Below are positions 32,283-44,327 of a DNA stretch of 64,000 nt, one piece after another; position 1 is the stretch's first letter, and each line of letters opens with the position of its first letter. The stretch spans positions 930,001 to 994,000 of the forward strand of contig JAGYXB010001002.1 in NCBI GenBank assembly GCA_022495005.1. The letters are read 5' to 3'. The notes under the pieces were generated by a model. That model did not search any database, had not been told where the DNA came from, and saw only the letters and a list, made by a program, of their open reading frames with translations. Source of the DNA: Rhyacophila brunnea (taxonomy: Eukaryota; Arthropoda; Insecta; Trichoptera; Rhyacophilidae). A program made the translations under genes and the position numbers.

Positions 32283-32530
32283 ATGCCCACGATGAACGTG
32301 CGGCATAATGGCTTATAATGTCGTAGGTCTCAGGTTTGAATCCTAGGTTTGAAAAATTCACATATTGTTTTTCAAATTGTGTTTGAAGCCAAGGTATAAA
32401 TGGACCTAACAGGTTGAGCATGTGACTAACATCCATTTCTCGTGAAAACAAAATCTGTTAATACAAACCTCCACCTTCTGGAAGCCCATATGAACCTATT
32501 AGGATCGGACATGGTCAGAATAAATATATA
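32283..32530 (+). repeat. tRNA-derived SINE, family A, copy 3
   Basis: Same order of landmarks as 11698-11960, but more diverged. The head is CCCACGATGAACGTGCGGC (A box damaged), the B box is GGTTTGAATCC, followed by GACCTAACAGGTTGAGCA, TAACATCCATTTCTCGTGAA, AATCTGTTAATACAAACCTC, GCCCATATGAACC and TAGGATCGGACATGGTC. The tail is AATAAATATATAAAT; a similar ATATATAAAT lies just before the head and could be the target duplication. Confidence 0.87.
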
Positions 32531-32574
32531 AATAAATTTAAAAAAAATATATGTAATATAGTCTTAATGGTGGT

Positions 32575-32695
32575 GGAAAAACCGAGGTAAATCATCACCA
32601 TCAGGAGCTCGGCAATCTGATAAAGGGTCCTGGCTTCATCCAACAATACTAACCACCTGTTCCTATCAGCTATATTTCATAGTGACCACAATAGC
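32575..32695 (-). pseudogene. LINE reverse transcriptase terminal scrap
   Basis: On the minus strand a short frame reads ADRNRWLVLLDEARTL followed by QIAELL. It resembles the DR--W--LL-EAR- end of insect LINE proteins. Only about 30 residues are readable, so the assignment is tentative. Confidence 0.4.
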
Positions 32696-33844
32696 TACTA
32701 AGTTAACAAACTAATTTAATATAATTTAATAAAGTGTACTTAATAAACAAAGAAATGTACTGTACCTACCTACACACCGTCTGAGAGTGTAATACTTCTC
32801 GTCCTTGACGACAAACTCCACAGATCCTGTCGCCATAAGAAGAAGATAGAAAAGTAAACAGGTAATACATATTGTCAGTTAAGTATATATTGTCTACTAA
32901 TTATCGTCTATGATTACGGCAGTAGCTATTTATTTCTGTGGCACCTTGTACCATTTGACCCTGCGTCAGGCTTCATTTGAATATCGGTTGTACACTATGG
33001 GCGTGTGTGATAAATCTTATTTAAATATCAGTTTGTCTTCCGAATGGTCACTGGCTTCCCTTATCAGATGAGATAAGGATGATTAGTTGGGCCGCGTAAC
33101 AAATTGAAATGCCTCACATGAGACGACGCTCATATTAGGAGACCACGATTCGGAATTTTAACAAGCCGAAGGATTTTAATTTTTTAATCCAGTCGTGTTT
33201 TTCATTTTTTATGTTTCTTCAGAATTCGTCGCAACGTTATCAGATCTCAAATTAGATACCTCATTCAACAAGTCACGTACTTACTTATTTACTAAGTTAT
33301 AAATTTAAAAAAATACCGGATCTACATAAATACTGGGTATTTAAAATATCATTTAATAAAAATGATTCCTTAAACTCATCAGATTTCTTTATTAATAATA
33401 ACAATACGTATCACAATTATTGACTACGATTTGGGTACGTACTACCCAAAGTGCCATTTTTTTCATAAAAGTTAATAAACAAACGTCACCCACTAAAAAT
33501 GAAAGCATTTAAAATGTTGTGACCTAATTTGATTACTTACACAAACGTTTTCATCACAATATAAAAGAGCGGATTCAATCATTTCCTACTCGCAGCAACA
33601 ATTGGGAGGCCCTATATAATATAATTAAGTATATTTATATTAAAAAAAAAACTTTAACTTCAAGTGGCGCGAAACCCAGCATCAGTCTTTTGATTCATTT
33701 CTCTCCTGCAACTTTTCAACTATGCATCACAGATGAAGGTCCTCTATAAAGAGCCTTATTAAATACCGTTTTAATTGATACTAATTCCTTTTTTAAAAGG
33801 TTCCGCAGTTTTTGGTATCATTGAATATCTTTTTAATATGTAAT
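32696..33844. other. AT-rich spacer
   Basis: No gene was recognised. Positions about 33040-33240 have mixed composition without motifs. Confidence 0.4.
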
Positions 33845-33945
33845 GACGGTTCAGATGGTTAACTTAATGTAACGATTATAATACCTCAATACATAAATAT
33901 GATAAACTACCCTCGATACCGATAACAGTCTTGTGTATGAATAGA
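33845..33945 (-). repeat. Half-copy of the MITE at 16302-16488
   Basis: The reverse complement of this stretch reads ATCTATTC-ATACACAAGACT, CGAGGGTAGTTTATCATATT, ATTGAGGTATTATAATCGTT, ACATTAAGTTAACCATCTGA. It matches the left half of the element at 16302 through its non-repeated middle. The second inverted arm is missing. Confidence 0.75.
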
Positions 33946-34755
33946 TACGCAGAGCATTTGCACTTAAAGTTCCGGTAAATGCGCCCCTGAGTGATAACAT
34001 ACCAAAACTTGGCCTACGTAAAGTACAAAATAACGGATAGAGGAACTAATTTGAGTCTTATTTATGTCAGTATATAATAAATATTATTTGACATCCAACA
34101 ATTTATATAACAGTTTATAATTAATTAACTGCACAGTGGTTGTGTAGTAATAAAACATTGTAACAATAATTTATAAATATAATTATGTTGTAAACAATCT
34201 ACGTCTAATTTTGAAAAATCAGATTCATTTCTATGTATTATAATTATATAGATGATGCACATCCAGTCTTTTTTTAAATGTCTCTCTATTTGCTGTCTAC
34301 ACCGGGAAGAGATAATATAATATCTGTGCCACCTGATAACTATCCAATAAATCGAGTGCATACATTATGTAAGTTATTAATTTGTTCCACGAACATGCAG
34401 AAATAACGTATCAATGTGATGTTAACTAAATATGTAGATATTCTTAAATGCCACAAACTGATAGTGGTGGTATTTTTTTTCAGGAATATATTTTTAATAA
34501 TCAATGTTATAGAATTGATGTTATATTATAATATACGATGCTGTCTCATATCTTAGATGGGATAATTTTAAATGCTGGATTTATTACATGTCCAGAAGTG
34601 TGTTAAACCCAAAATGTGAAATATTGCCCTTCCAAATGAGAGTCATTAAGGTTTATTTTGATTGGCAGAACAGCGCATTATGGTGTAGTAAAGTAATCCC
34701 ATACAATGTTGTACGATGATTTATTTTTGGTATTTAATTTTAAAACCTTTTTACT
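33946..34755. other. AT-rich spacer
   Basis: Nothing recognised. Confidence 0.45.
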
Positions 34756-34756
34756 G

Positions 34757-34846
34757 ACCTTACGACCTTGTATGGATGGGTCTTGGCATCATCCAGCACC
34801 TGCCTCCATGCCATATCGGAATTTGGTGGGCGGCTTTTGCAATGTA
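34757..34846 (-). pseudogene. LINE reverse transcriptase terminal scrap (AKTHP tail)
   Basis: The minus-strand frame gives MAWRQVLDDAKTHPYKVV. This matches the WR--L-DAKTHP- terminus of the same LINE type as at 16078-16173. It is about 30 codons; no upstream part is present. Confidence 0.6.
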
Positions 34847-34849
34847 TAA

Positions 34850-35627
34850 AACCTGAATTTGAATACTAACACTGGAGTTTCAATTTCAGATAATTTATAT
34901 ATCAAAACATTTTTATGCTTTAGCTTTAGTCAAATCATCCGGGCCTCAATCGTCAGTCATCATGGTCTTGACGAGAAAGAAGAAGTTATGTTCTATTCAC
35001 CTAAAAAAACTGTGTTATTTTCGCTCTCCAGGGTTGCGGACCCAAATTTCCCCCCCCCCCCCCACACACACAGTGTGTGAATTTACCTATTATACATATT
35101 ATACTATTTATATTATCTTTACATCATTACTGAAATATTATTAAATTTATGTTCTGTTGACGTTCATTTGATATTTTTAAATAAAATATAGACACATGAA
35201 TTTATAAAACCAAAATTATCAAAATTATCTGAAAGTCTTAAACTTGTAATATAAGACGAGTAAACCTTTTTGAGAACTGATAGTCGGTTTAAATTCCGGT
35301 TAAACTCGCTTATTTTTCGTTCCTTAGGTGTCGCAAATTTTGAAGAATTAATCCTGATTAAGAAAAACTGTAGGTACATGTTGGCATGTTTTATTGACAG
35401 CTTTGGATTAAAAAATTGCCGACCCTATTTATAAATTCTACTTACCAGTTTTCTTTTTGATATTTTAATTTTTAACACGCCATGGTGATCGGTAGTTGGA
35501 TATAATATCACAGAGCAACAACGTCATATTCCATATTATACACTATAATATGTACATGTACGAAACCTGTACAGGCATACTTTTTAAAAATATTTTTATC
35601 TGCGTGAAATACGGCAGATATACTTAC
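34850..35627. other. AT-rich spacer
   Basis: Apart from the poly-C run at 35050, no feature was recognised. Confidence 0.4.
35050..35063. repeat. Poly-C run followed by CA repeat
   Basis: Fourteen C followed by ACACACACAG. Length polymorphism and assembly error are likely here. Confidence 0.9.
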
Positions 35628-35705
35628 CTACTTCTTCCTCGTCGCGGCCCTTATGACTGATGATCGTGTTCACTACCATTAGGTACTGTGACATTCTGGT
35701 CAGCT
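35628..35705 (+). repeat. Dispersed repeat family E, partial copy
   Basis: Carries only the first landmarks of the family: CTTCTTCCTCGTCGCGGCCC, then TTATGACTGATGATCGTG. The remainder diverges. Confidence 0.45.
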
Positions 35706-36135
35706 TTCCATATCTATAGTAGGTACGTGTCACATTCGTGAAATTGTTATATAACTTTGGCAATAATAGTTATGTTCATACCTTCTGATTACATGATGCC
35801 CTGTTTTTGAAGAGATACCTACTTACGTACTTTTAATTAAATTTTGAATAGTTATTTCAGAATAGTTTCGGGAAATAAAAACAATAAACCGGGAAATTAC
35901 ATTACTAAAATTACACAGATTGCAGAAACTACACGCAAATTGCGAAAAAACGTAAATTCCGGACACGTAACTCCGCTGTAATTGATGTAAATAGGGGTGG
36001 AATCTTCGTCGTTTTTCAAAATTCTATGAACTTGGTTTTCAATTTCACAGCACTGTCGTTCTCGTAGTATACAATTTTGCGTATCACCGCCACAGTGTCT
36101 TCAGCTAAATATAAAATGTTTGTTATGTTATAATT

Positions 36136-36832
36136 CAGGGTTCGCGAGCCTTTTTACGTACTCGTGCCAAAATTTCTCAAATATTATTTTTCCACTGTCT
36201 GACGTGCCGAGCGAGTTTTCATGAGAAAAAAATTAGTTCTGAAGAATTCTATAAAAAATTATGAGGTTTTAAATACCACTCACAAAACATAGCACACATA
36301 GCTTTATCACTTTTTTTCAATTACACCATACATTTCGGTCCTGTCTCGGAAACTGTCTGCCAGAATTACCACTAGGCACTAACTCCACCAAGTTTTTGTT
36401 TCTTATTTGGTACAACCATTTTTGTGGGTAGAAATGAAATTGTTTATTACTGTATTATTTATTCTGGTTATTTAAGCACAAATTGACACCAGAATTGCTC
36501 CTATCAGATGAGGCATTCTCTCGCTACAGTGATCTCAAGCATTGTAAATCGATCAAAAGCAGAATTTCGCAGCGCAGTTTTCCCCGCCGATAGTGCGATA
36601 ATATTATATGTGACGCATAAAGCCTAAGGACCGACATATTATCATGCAACTATGTATTATACATTAAACGTAATGATTATTCTCGAGTATTTGCCTGCTA
36701 TTTTTTATACAATGCGATCCGTCATGTATTATTAAGTATTACATGTTTTTCTCTTAAAAATAAAACATTTACGTACCATGCGAAATCATCTTGCGTGCCA
36801 CTAGTGGCACGCGTTCCATAGGTTCGCCACTG
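36136..36832. mobile_element. hAT-like non-autonomous element, about 0.7 kb
   Basis: The left end is CAGGGTTCGCGAGCCTTTTT, followed by CGTACTCGTGCCA. The right end, read on the other strand, is CAGTGGCGAACCTATGGAAC, followed by GCGTGCCAC. The ends align with small gaps and look like those of Charlie-type hAT elements. The flanks TTATAATT and TTGAACGA do not match, so a target duplication is not supported. The right flank contains a small direct repeat (GTTGAACGAT twice). There is no transposase. Near the right end GCGTGCCACTAGTGGCACGC is a perfect 20-bp palindrome (36793-36812). Confidence 0.6.
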
Positions 36833-37770
36833 TTGAACGATGTTGAACGATGGCAATGGAATAGTGTAGTTTTTTAGTACATCGCCACTTACTTGACGTT
36901 GGATATGTCCAATATAAGCCATGTTTCTGTCCATACTCCATACTTGTAATTACTATCAATTCCACCATAATCAATTACTGCTTACATCGAAATTAAAATA
37001 ATTGTTTCTTATATATTATAGGTACTTACAATACAGCCAAGAAAATTAAGATCATTACTCGATGTTCAACGGGCTTTGACAAAGTTCAGGCATTAAAATG
37101 TCAAATTAAAGTCAAACATCTTAACAATTACTCTGTTTTCTTCGGCGAGAGAGTATTTGAAGCATTCGCTGGATTTATTGTGAAAAACGCGTTATTTCCC
37201 AGAGGGGACTTTTTGAAAGCCGACGCTCGTTAACGTCGCATTCCTCGACCATCACAACACTGCCTCCTGTAATCAGATCAGAGCTCTTTCAATATTTTGA
37301 TAATCTATCTATAGTTATATATATAGTTATCAATTGCATTAACCAGTCACTTAAACATAATATAATTATATACATATATGAAAAGACACAACTTCAAACA
37401 GCACTATAAACATTCCTAGTATTATCATTTAGGTTTCCAGCTCAACAAAGTAAAGTCCTATTCATGGATACTTATATTAAAAAAAATACACGTCTGATGT
37501 GCTACAAGTCAAAATTGGCAACCGTTTTTTGTATTTTTTGTTAAACCAATGTAACAAATATTATATAATAATTTTGTTTCATACATCGCGTCAGGATTTC
37601 TCAAAATTTTAGTACTTATTACCACACATGGCATCTTTAAAACTCCGCACGCCGACCCCTTCCAATAGGTATGCACCTACTATTTTGCAAGTGATATCGC
37701 ACAATATCAATTGCCTACCTATATCACCAGACAAAAAACACAAAAGCTCACAAAATAGACGCGCACATAA
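36833..37770. other. Spacer, partly of mixed composition
   Basis: No gene was recognised. Positions 37050-37260 are less AT-rich and complex (for example GACTTTTTGAAAGCCGACGC). They could be conserved non-coding DNA, which cannot be tested here. Confidence 0.35.
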
Positions 37771-37796
37771 GGGGGGGTTAGGGTCCGGACCCCCCC
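37771..37796. repeat. G-run/C-run hairpin
   Basis: Seven G, TTAGGGTCCGGA, then seven C (ACCCCCCC). The ends can pair around a GGGTCCGGACCC palindrome. Such strings occur at transposon termini, but no partner end was found. Confidence 0.6.
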
Positions 37797-37842
37797 AGGA
37801 AGGTAAAAAAATAAAAATATATATTTAGATGAATTATATATT

Positions 37843-38035
37843 ACTTCTTCTTTTTCGTCAAGAACTCATGACTGAGGATCGTGACCTGGATGATTTGGCT
37901 GTCGAACAATCTATGAAAGGGTTGGTCCCTCTCATTTAGATACCTATTCTACAACACACAAGGACTGTATTAGTGGAACTCATGAATCGATGCAATAATC
38001 TGAGGCATCCAATGTTTGCTTTAATAGATATATAA
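37843..38035 (+). repeat. Dispersed repeat family E, copy 2
   Basis: CTTCTTTTTCGTCAAGAACT, CATGACTGAGGATCGTGACC, GATGATTTGGCTGTCGAACA and GCATCCAATGTTTGCTTTAA are shared in order with 54257-54480 and with the minus-strand copy at 12613-12868. The AAACGGACACTAACGATC end of the other copies is missing here. Confidence 0.7.
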
Positions 38036-38057
38036 CCTTATTGTTTAGTATTATAAA

Positions 38058-38205
38058 ATGGATTTTTTTCTAGTAGGTATATGCATAAGATGTTTTCAAA
38101 TTATGTATGTGTGTTCAATATAATTATAATTATACACAATATCAAATATTGTGTCTTATTTGTTAAATAAAAAAAATATTTTATTAAATTAATATTGTGT
38201 TTATC
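38058..38205 (+). repeat. Dispersed repeat family G, best copy
   Basis: ATGCATAAGATGTTTTCAAA, TTATGTATGTGTGTTCAATA, then an AT-rich tail ending TTGTTAAATAAAA. It is shared with 12518-12612 and in part with 3045-3085. It follows a family E copy, as the 12.5-kb copy does, although the relative orientation differs. Confidence 0.5.
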
Positions 38206-39187
38206 GAGTACCTACCTATTGTTTTACATTTTATTTATTATAATAATCCACCGATATGCTCATAATACCCATAAACCAAAGTCATTAACATTACAGATAT
38301 ATTTGAAGAAATATCAGCAAAACAACACAATTAATAACAAGAATTTTATCTACTTACGGAGAAAATAAATTATATTCCATTTTTTAATTTTAAGGATCCC
38401 AGTTGAGGGTAAAAGTTGATCGAGCACCATCCATTCGACTCGCGATAAATATTTCAGTTTAATTAGGCTGCCTCGCTTCCCTGTGCGTAATAAGCGATAA
38501 ACTTTCCTTATCTTTCTCTTGCACTGTCAAACAATTCAATACAAAACGATGGTCATTTTGAAACTGTTATTTTGGAAAGGGTCCGACCAATTAGAGAGAA
38601 CTGATTCTCTTAATCACGTCAAGATATATCGTTTGTAGTAAACGTGGCCATTATACGCAACCAATGGCAAAATTAATTACTTTTTGCATCAACTTTATTT
38701 TCTCCAATTAACTGTGTGAAACTGTGAACTTTAGTAGATATCCAATATACACACTTTCACAGTGTTGTCAACATAATATCATATCAGTAAGGAATATAAA
38801 ATAATATATTACATTATCGACTGTAGAAAGCCAAAAGGATTTTTTAAATTTTTAAGTTTTTTTTTAAATAGGTTTTATTGGATAATAATATGCCATAAAT
38901 CTGAGCGGTATGGCTTTTCTATGTATCCATCAGAAAGCAACCTAGACCTATTGATCACTATGCCGTCATGTTGGTGACTACAGTGTCATCATTTAATTAT
39001 TTTAATTCATGTCCACGGAATCTACTATCGAATATTCACAATTCCTGCCCTCATGACATGCCTACTACCGTGTGACGTCACTGATTTAAACATTATTCTG
39101 TGATATCTAAATCAATATTGCTAAAAAATAAAAACATCAATTTATGATAAATACCTACGCATCTTTTTAGCTGTTGGTATAACTTAA
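38206..39187. other. Spacer, partly of mixed composition
   Basis: No gene was recognised. About 38400-38680 has mixed composition, including AATTAGGCTGCCTCGCTTCC and ACGTGGCCATTATACGCAAC. It is a candidate for conserved non-coding DNA, unproven. Confidence 0.35.
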
Positions 39188-40040
39188 GATTGAGCGTAGT
39201 TATGCACAAAGCAGCCAAGCCACAATTTTGAAAAAAATGAGTTATTGTGATTTCCATAATCTCAAACGTTTGTTTAACATTCTGCACAAATCAGCCAAGT
39301 TGCTGTCATACACAAATCTCATATAAATGCGTTTTAAAGATTTTGCAAATCGCAGAATATGACATTTTCGATTTGAATAAAGCAACCAAGCTGCTGTCAT
39401 ACAAAAATTTCATATAAATGCGTTCTAAAAATATGCCATATTCGTTCTGCAAAAAGCAGCCAAATGATAATATTATGTACTTACCTAATTTTTAAAATCG
39501 TGACTGTACGGTGTGTTTTTCTACATTTAATTAATAAACATTATTTTCTCAAATACATTATATGTTTTTTATTTTATTATATATAATATATCATACAGAT
39601 TTTTCATATAAAAAATAGTGCCAGGCAGCTAAATATTGATGTATAATTTAAGGTTTTCGAATTATTTTCAGAATTTTGAAATTCCCATAATAATTTAGTA
39701 ACTTAGAAGGCTGTTTTAAAGAAAATAATCGAAAATAAAGACTTTTCTTACAAAAATAAGAGATGGCTGCATTCTGCAGAATGAAAATTCTAAAAAAAAT
39801 CGTTTTACACAAAACACCCTGGACTGCTATATCACCAAAATTTCATAGATTATATGCTTTTATCTCTTCAAAAGTTATACAAAATCATATATATATATAT
39901 ATAATATCTATCATTCAAAAAGTATAAACGGTATACAGAGGCTTTTCTGATTTAAAGAAACACAATTTACATAAAAGTGCTTCTATCTCTGTTTGAAGTT
40001 TGTGTGGCTCGGCTGCTTTGTGCATAACTACGCTCGATTT
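39188..40040. mobile_element. TIR element of about 0.85 kb with repeated GCAGCCAAG motif
   Basis: The left end (from 39189) reads ATTGAGCGTAGTTATGCACA, then AAGCAGCCAAGCCACA. The right end, on the other strand, reads ATCGAGCGTAGTTATGCACA, then AAGCAGCCGAGCCACA. That is two mismatches over 36 bp. The motif GCACAAA-CAGCCAAG recurs at about 39284 and, more loosely, at 39376 and 39450, the middle pair with a shared downstream block (CTGCTGTCATACA, TTTCATATAAATGCG). TAA-type flanks are seen but no clear duplication. No protein is encoded. The superfamily is unknown; this is a relatively young non-autonomous transposon. Confidence 0.82.
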
Positions 40041-40189
40041 ACATCAGTGGTTTAAACTGTTTTGAGGTCCCCTTTTCAATTTTCTTTCGATTCGGTTTCG
40101 TTATTTGCGTCAAAGAAAATCGGCACTTGCTCTCCGTGCCAATAAACGCCGAAAAGGGTGGAGACAAGCCGTATAGAACGCATCCCGAC

Positions 40190-40722
40190 TAGTGATGCCA
40201 ACCGTACTATAATTATAGTATTTGTACTATAATTTTGGCCCGCGTACTATGTACGATATAAAACAGGTATAGTACGCCCAAAATACTATGATTTTGAAAA
40301 TTCGGAAAAATAGATAAAAAATAGAGCTAAAGCTGTTCGGGAGAACTAAAATACCTAACTTTTGTCTAAAAAACTAGACGTTAATCACCTTCTATTTGAA
40401 TTTTTGTCTAAAAAAAGGTGACGTTAATCACCTTACATCTGAATATTTTGCAATAAAAAACGAGACGCTAATCACCTTACATTTTAATTTTTGTCTAAAA
40501 AAACGAGATGTTAATGATCTTACAGTTGAATTTTTGTCTAAAAAACGAGACGCTAATTACTTAACATTTGAATTTTTGTCTAAAAAAAAGGTGACGTTAC
40601 GCGAAATTTTTGGAAAACGCAGAAAAGTATTCGTCATTCAACGCGTACTATATTTTTTGCCGAAATACTATAATTTTGGAGGCTCGGTTCTATAATTCCA
40701 CTTTGAAAATAATGCAACACTG
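40190..40722. mobile_element. hAT non-autonomous element with perfect 8-bp target duplication
   Basis: Flanks 40182-40189 and 40723-40730 are both ATCCCGAC. The left end is TAGTGATGCCAACCGTACTA. The right end, read inward, starts CAGTGTTGCATTATTTTCAA. Only short parts of the ends are alike, but TACTATAATTTTGG-type strings lie near both ends in opposite orientation (about 40225, 40665). The middle is a tandem array of about 43-bp units, listed separately. There is no transposase, although a 99-codon frame crosses the array. Confidence 0.85.
40356..40600 (+). repeat. Tandem array, about 5.7 units of ~43 bp, inside the hAT element
   Basis: Units begin AATTTTTGTCTAAAAAAACG and continue AGACGTTAATCACCTTACAT-TG, with 5-20 percent variation by eye. 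The unit length is close to, but not always, a multiple of three. An open frame (40396-40695) reads a repeated NFCLKKRDVNDLT/FEFLSKKRD peptide through part of the array. With no transposase context this is most likely a by-product of the repeat. Confidence 0.85.
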
Positions 40723-40730
40723 ATCCCGAC

Positions 40731-43700
40731 AGACAAATCACTCGGCCACGAGTCTGTCATAAAGACCCGAAGATTTCAACGTTACTTTTCTAAATACATA
40801 GGTTCATGCTTCAGGGATTTCAATTGAGTGTTGAATTAAATAATTGTCATCGGTTATTTTATGCTGAAATCAATCTCAGCACAAATTTTAAATGGAGGCT
40901 TTCAAGTTCGAGAGTGTTGTGTTGACCATACATGCTGTAGTGATGTATTCGAACTTATATAAATCATACAATCATTACTTACTGAAAAGAATTTAATCAG
41001 TTTCAAATTCATCGAATTCTTATCACACAAAAAAAAACAAATTAAATATATTATTATGCCCGTTAGAATAAACTACAGTCTCCATCTGATAGTTGAAATT
41101 GTAATTCAAGTTTTATTTAAACGTCCGGAATCTGTCAAACTGTCATGAGTGTTGATTTATATTTTTTTAATGAGCGCCGTTTTTAATATCATATTTTCTG
41201 AGCTATCAAATAATCAATATTCTATGTCCATCGGCTCATTTTAAATAGTAGCGTAGCAATTGATAAGCGATCGATATTTAATTGTTATGTTGTTACGCGA
41301 TGACTGATGATGATATAATTTCGTGTACATACTTAACGATCTTCGGCTGTTTACACACAAAAAAGTTTCCACGAGAACTAATTAATTATCGCAGTCATTA
41401 AAATAATATAATCACAAGTTACCTATTCGAAAACAACATAAAGTATTTTGTAATGAGATATGTTAGTCATCTCATCATAATAGGAAAACTAATTAATTCA
41501 TGTGTGTAAGATTACCTATATTTTAAACATGCAAGGTAAACCACATAAGTAATTATAATAATATTGACTTCATCAAAAATACGATAAAAGGCAAACACTG
41601 AATATCCTTTCTTCATGTCACGTGTACGAGAGATTTTCAGAACATGAAAAAATTACTAATTTAAATTATTACAAATATAATTTTTCAAAATGTCCACATT
41701 TAAATATCGCCTCTATAGTTGTGCAGTTAGTAACCAAAGACAAATGATATGCAATTTAGGTATTTGTATTTAATGAAATCGATATCAAGAGAAAAGGTTT
41801 AATATTGGTGCCCTCGCCCTTTCACTTCGGAGACTTCACAATTTACATCATGTTATAATAGAATAGATCCTAAATTGTTTATCAAACATCAGTGCAATGT
41901 TTCCAGATCATGGTAAATATAAAGAGTAAAGAGCGGAAATATTGAATGGAAATATCATCTTAAAATGACTACATTTTGGTATGGGCAGAACAATCTTTCT
42001 TATGATTACGATAAAAAATAATGTTCTATTGTTCAAAAAAAGCGCATGCGACGCAAATACCCTTGTATGTATTATCTCTAAAAAATAGTTTTTAATTATC
42101 ATTATGGTTATTATAGTAAAAGTTCCATTGAGGTTTAGTTATCAGGAAGTATAATAATATGAAAAGTGCAATGATTTATATACTTACTAACAAAAATTAA
42201 TTAGAAAGCCTTGATTGTTTCAGTTTTAAGAGGCCATTTATTTTCAAACCCCTTATATTATTCGTGTTATTTAGATTTATATTAATGGTAAGCGAACCGG
42301 GTCAACTTAATATTTTTAGGTACCTAGTAAGGTAGTAGATACCTATAGGTACAAGTTTTGTATTACGTAAGGGGCGCATTTTTTGTTACTGCCCTGGGAT
42401 CTAAAATAACCTGCTTCGGAATCTTCACTATACTTTGTTTCACTATACTATGTACTTATATTAGGAGATTTTTTTACAAGGAATGGTTATTAGCCGTTGC
42501 TCGGACCATTGATTTCACTAGAAGAGAATATTGTACCCATTGTGAAAGACACACCCAAAGGGAGACAAATAAACACTGAACAGTGGAAAAGGAATGTGGT
42601 AAAGCTTTAAAGGTGTATCTTTAAAACTGACTATTATTTTTGTACATATTATACAGAGTAGTGATGTAATTTTAAAACTTCCGGAAAATAATTAAATTAT
42701 GCAAATCGTGTTATTATTAATATCTATATTATTATTATTATAATATCCTGTACTTTTGCGATAAAAAAATAAAAATAACTAGGTAGGCTAAAATGTTTTT
42801 GATACAAAAAAAATCTTTTTGTACATTGCCGATTTTTTTTAAACGGTACATGTTCGAACACGCGCGTTAACATCATTTTACTCCTTACTTCAATTATAGT
42901 TTGTCAATTTATGGCTACGGCCGTATGTTGTAGCTTAACCACTGGGGAATGCCAAAAGAAATGGCGTATTTCAAAAAAACACTACCTTATTCTTAGGTCA
43001 ATAATTATTATAAAGCAATCATTATTCGTAGGATGTTTATCACACTTGAATGGTCAAAGACATAGCTTATAATTTTAGAATTATCTTCAAATGTGTTAAT
43101 CTTGCCCATTTTTTGAATAATAAAATGCCTAATTCTTGTCAATTTTGGGATCACAGAGATTATCGATATAATTTTTTATCGTAAATATTTCACTATAATA
43201 ATGTCGACATAAATTATACTGATGGTTTTATAATTGCGTTTAAAAATTAATAAATGTAAAATATCTTAACACCACTGCACAGTTATGTACTGAAATATGA
43301 CTATATTCTAAAACATTAGAGCGAGAGGTTTAAAAGAATACTATTTTATGTAATAAAAATACTTTATGCAGTCATCAAATGTTTAAAATAAATATAAAGG
43401 ATAATAAGGCTTCAAAATTATATAAATAGATTATCTACAACGTCTAAGGTATGTCTAGGATCATGCTTTGAAAATAGAAAAAAAGCTCCATTTTGACCCA
43501 CGCTGAGCACGTCCGCCCTTAAGAGATAATAATATTATTACGAATATGAGTAGGTATATTGTTTCAGAAATATTATAATTTCATAAATATTTAAACACAT
43601 CCCTTGCATTGAAAACATTACCTCACAACCAGTGGTATGCTGATGTTAAAAAACCGAAGGAGTGCTAGAAAAAGTTACATCTGCATAATGAAATACATTT

Positions 43701-44327
43701 TCTATCAGGCTTTTAACTCAAAAACTAAGTTGTCAAATCAATATGTTCAAATTATGCAAAATCTCGTATTAAGCGAATTAACTACGCATTCGGCCAAATA
43801 CAAATTAAAAATATAGGTTAAAAAACTATAATTCACACTAAATATGAATAGCTTTTAATAGTAAGTATTGTTTATCCGACACGAATCTAAAAACTGCATG
43901 TGGTAATTTTGAAGAGACATTCATAAAAGAAAGAGGTGGTGGCGGTTTTTTTTGATGTTTTTATTATTGGATAATGAACCTAGAAATCCTGCCTTCGAAT
44001 TATTTCTAACATAGGAAAGTGATCAAATACGAATGTACACAATTCAAAAATTCTCAACAATTAATAATCTACTTTTCTTGTCAACAAATTAGATCACCAA
44101 CCCCTAGTAAACTTACAACAAAATATCTTTTACCTTCGCCTGCATCTCTGCTACCTTCTACCTTTCCCTGCATTATGAGTTTGCGTAAATTATACTTATC
44201 CCTGCTGATTTTATGGCTGATGGATGTAGGTTTTGCTAGGCGTGATAGTTGCTATAAGTATAAGGTCATTCTCCTCAGTTATTGCTAGAAAGCTACTGAT
44301 TTAGCAATGACTGAAGCAACCCGATCT
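40731..44327. other. Long AT-rich spacer
   Basis: About 3.6 kb without a recognised gene, SINE or terminal-repeat element. Open frames (for example 42358-42579 and 44019-44288) are short and motif-free. Confidence 0.45.

Noticed and set aside
40396..40695. 99-codon frame with repeated KKRD motifs
   Set aside because: It follows the 43-bp tandem array inside a non-autonomous hAT element and is not kept in all units.
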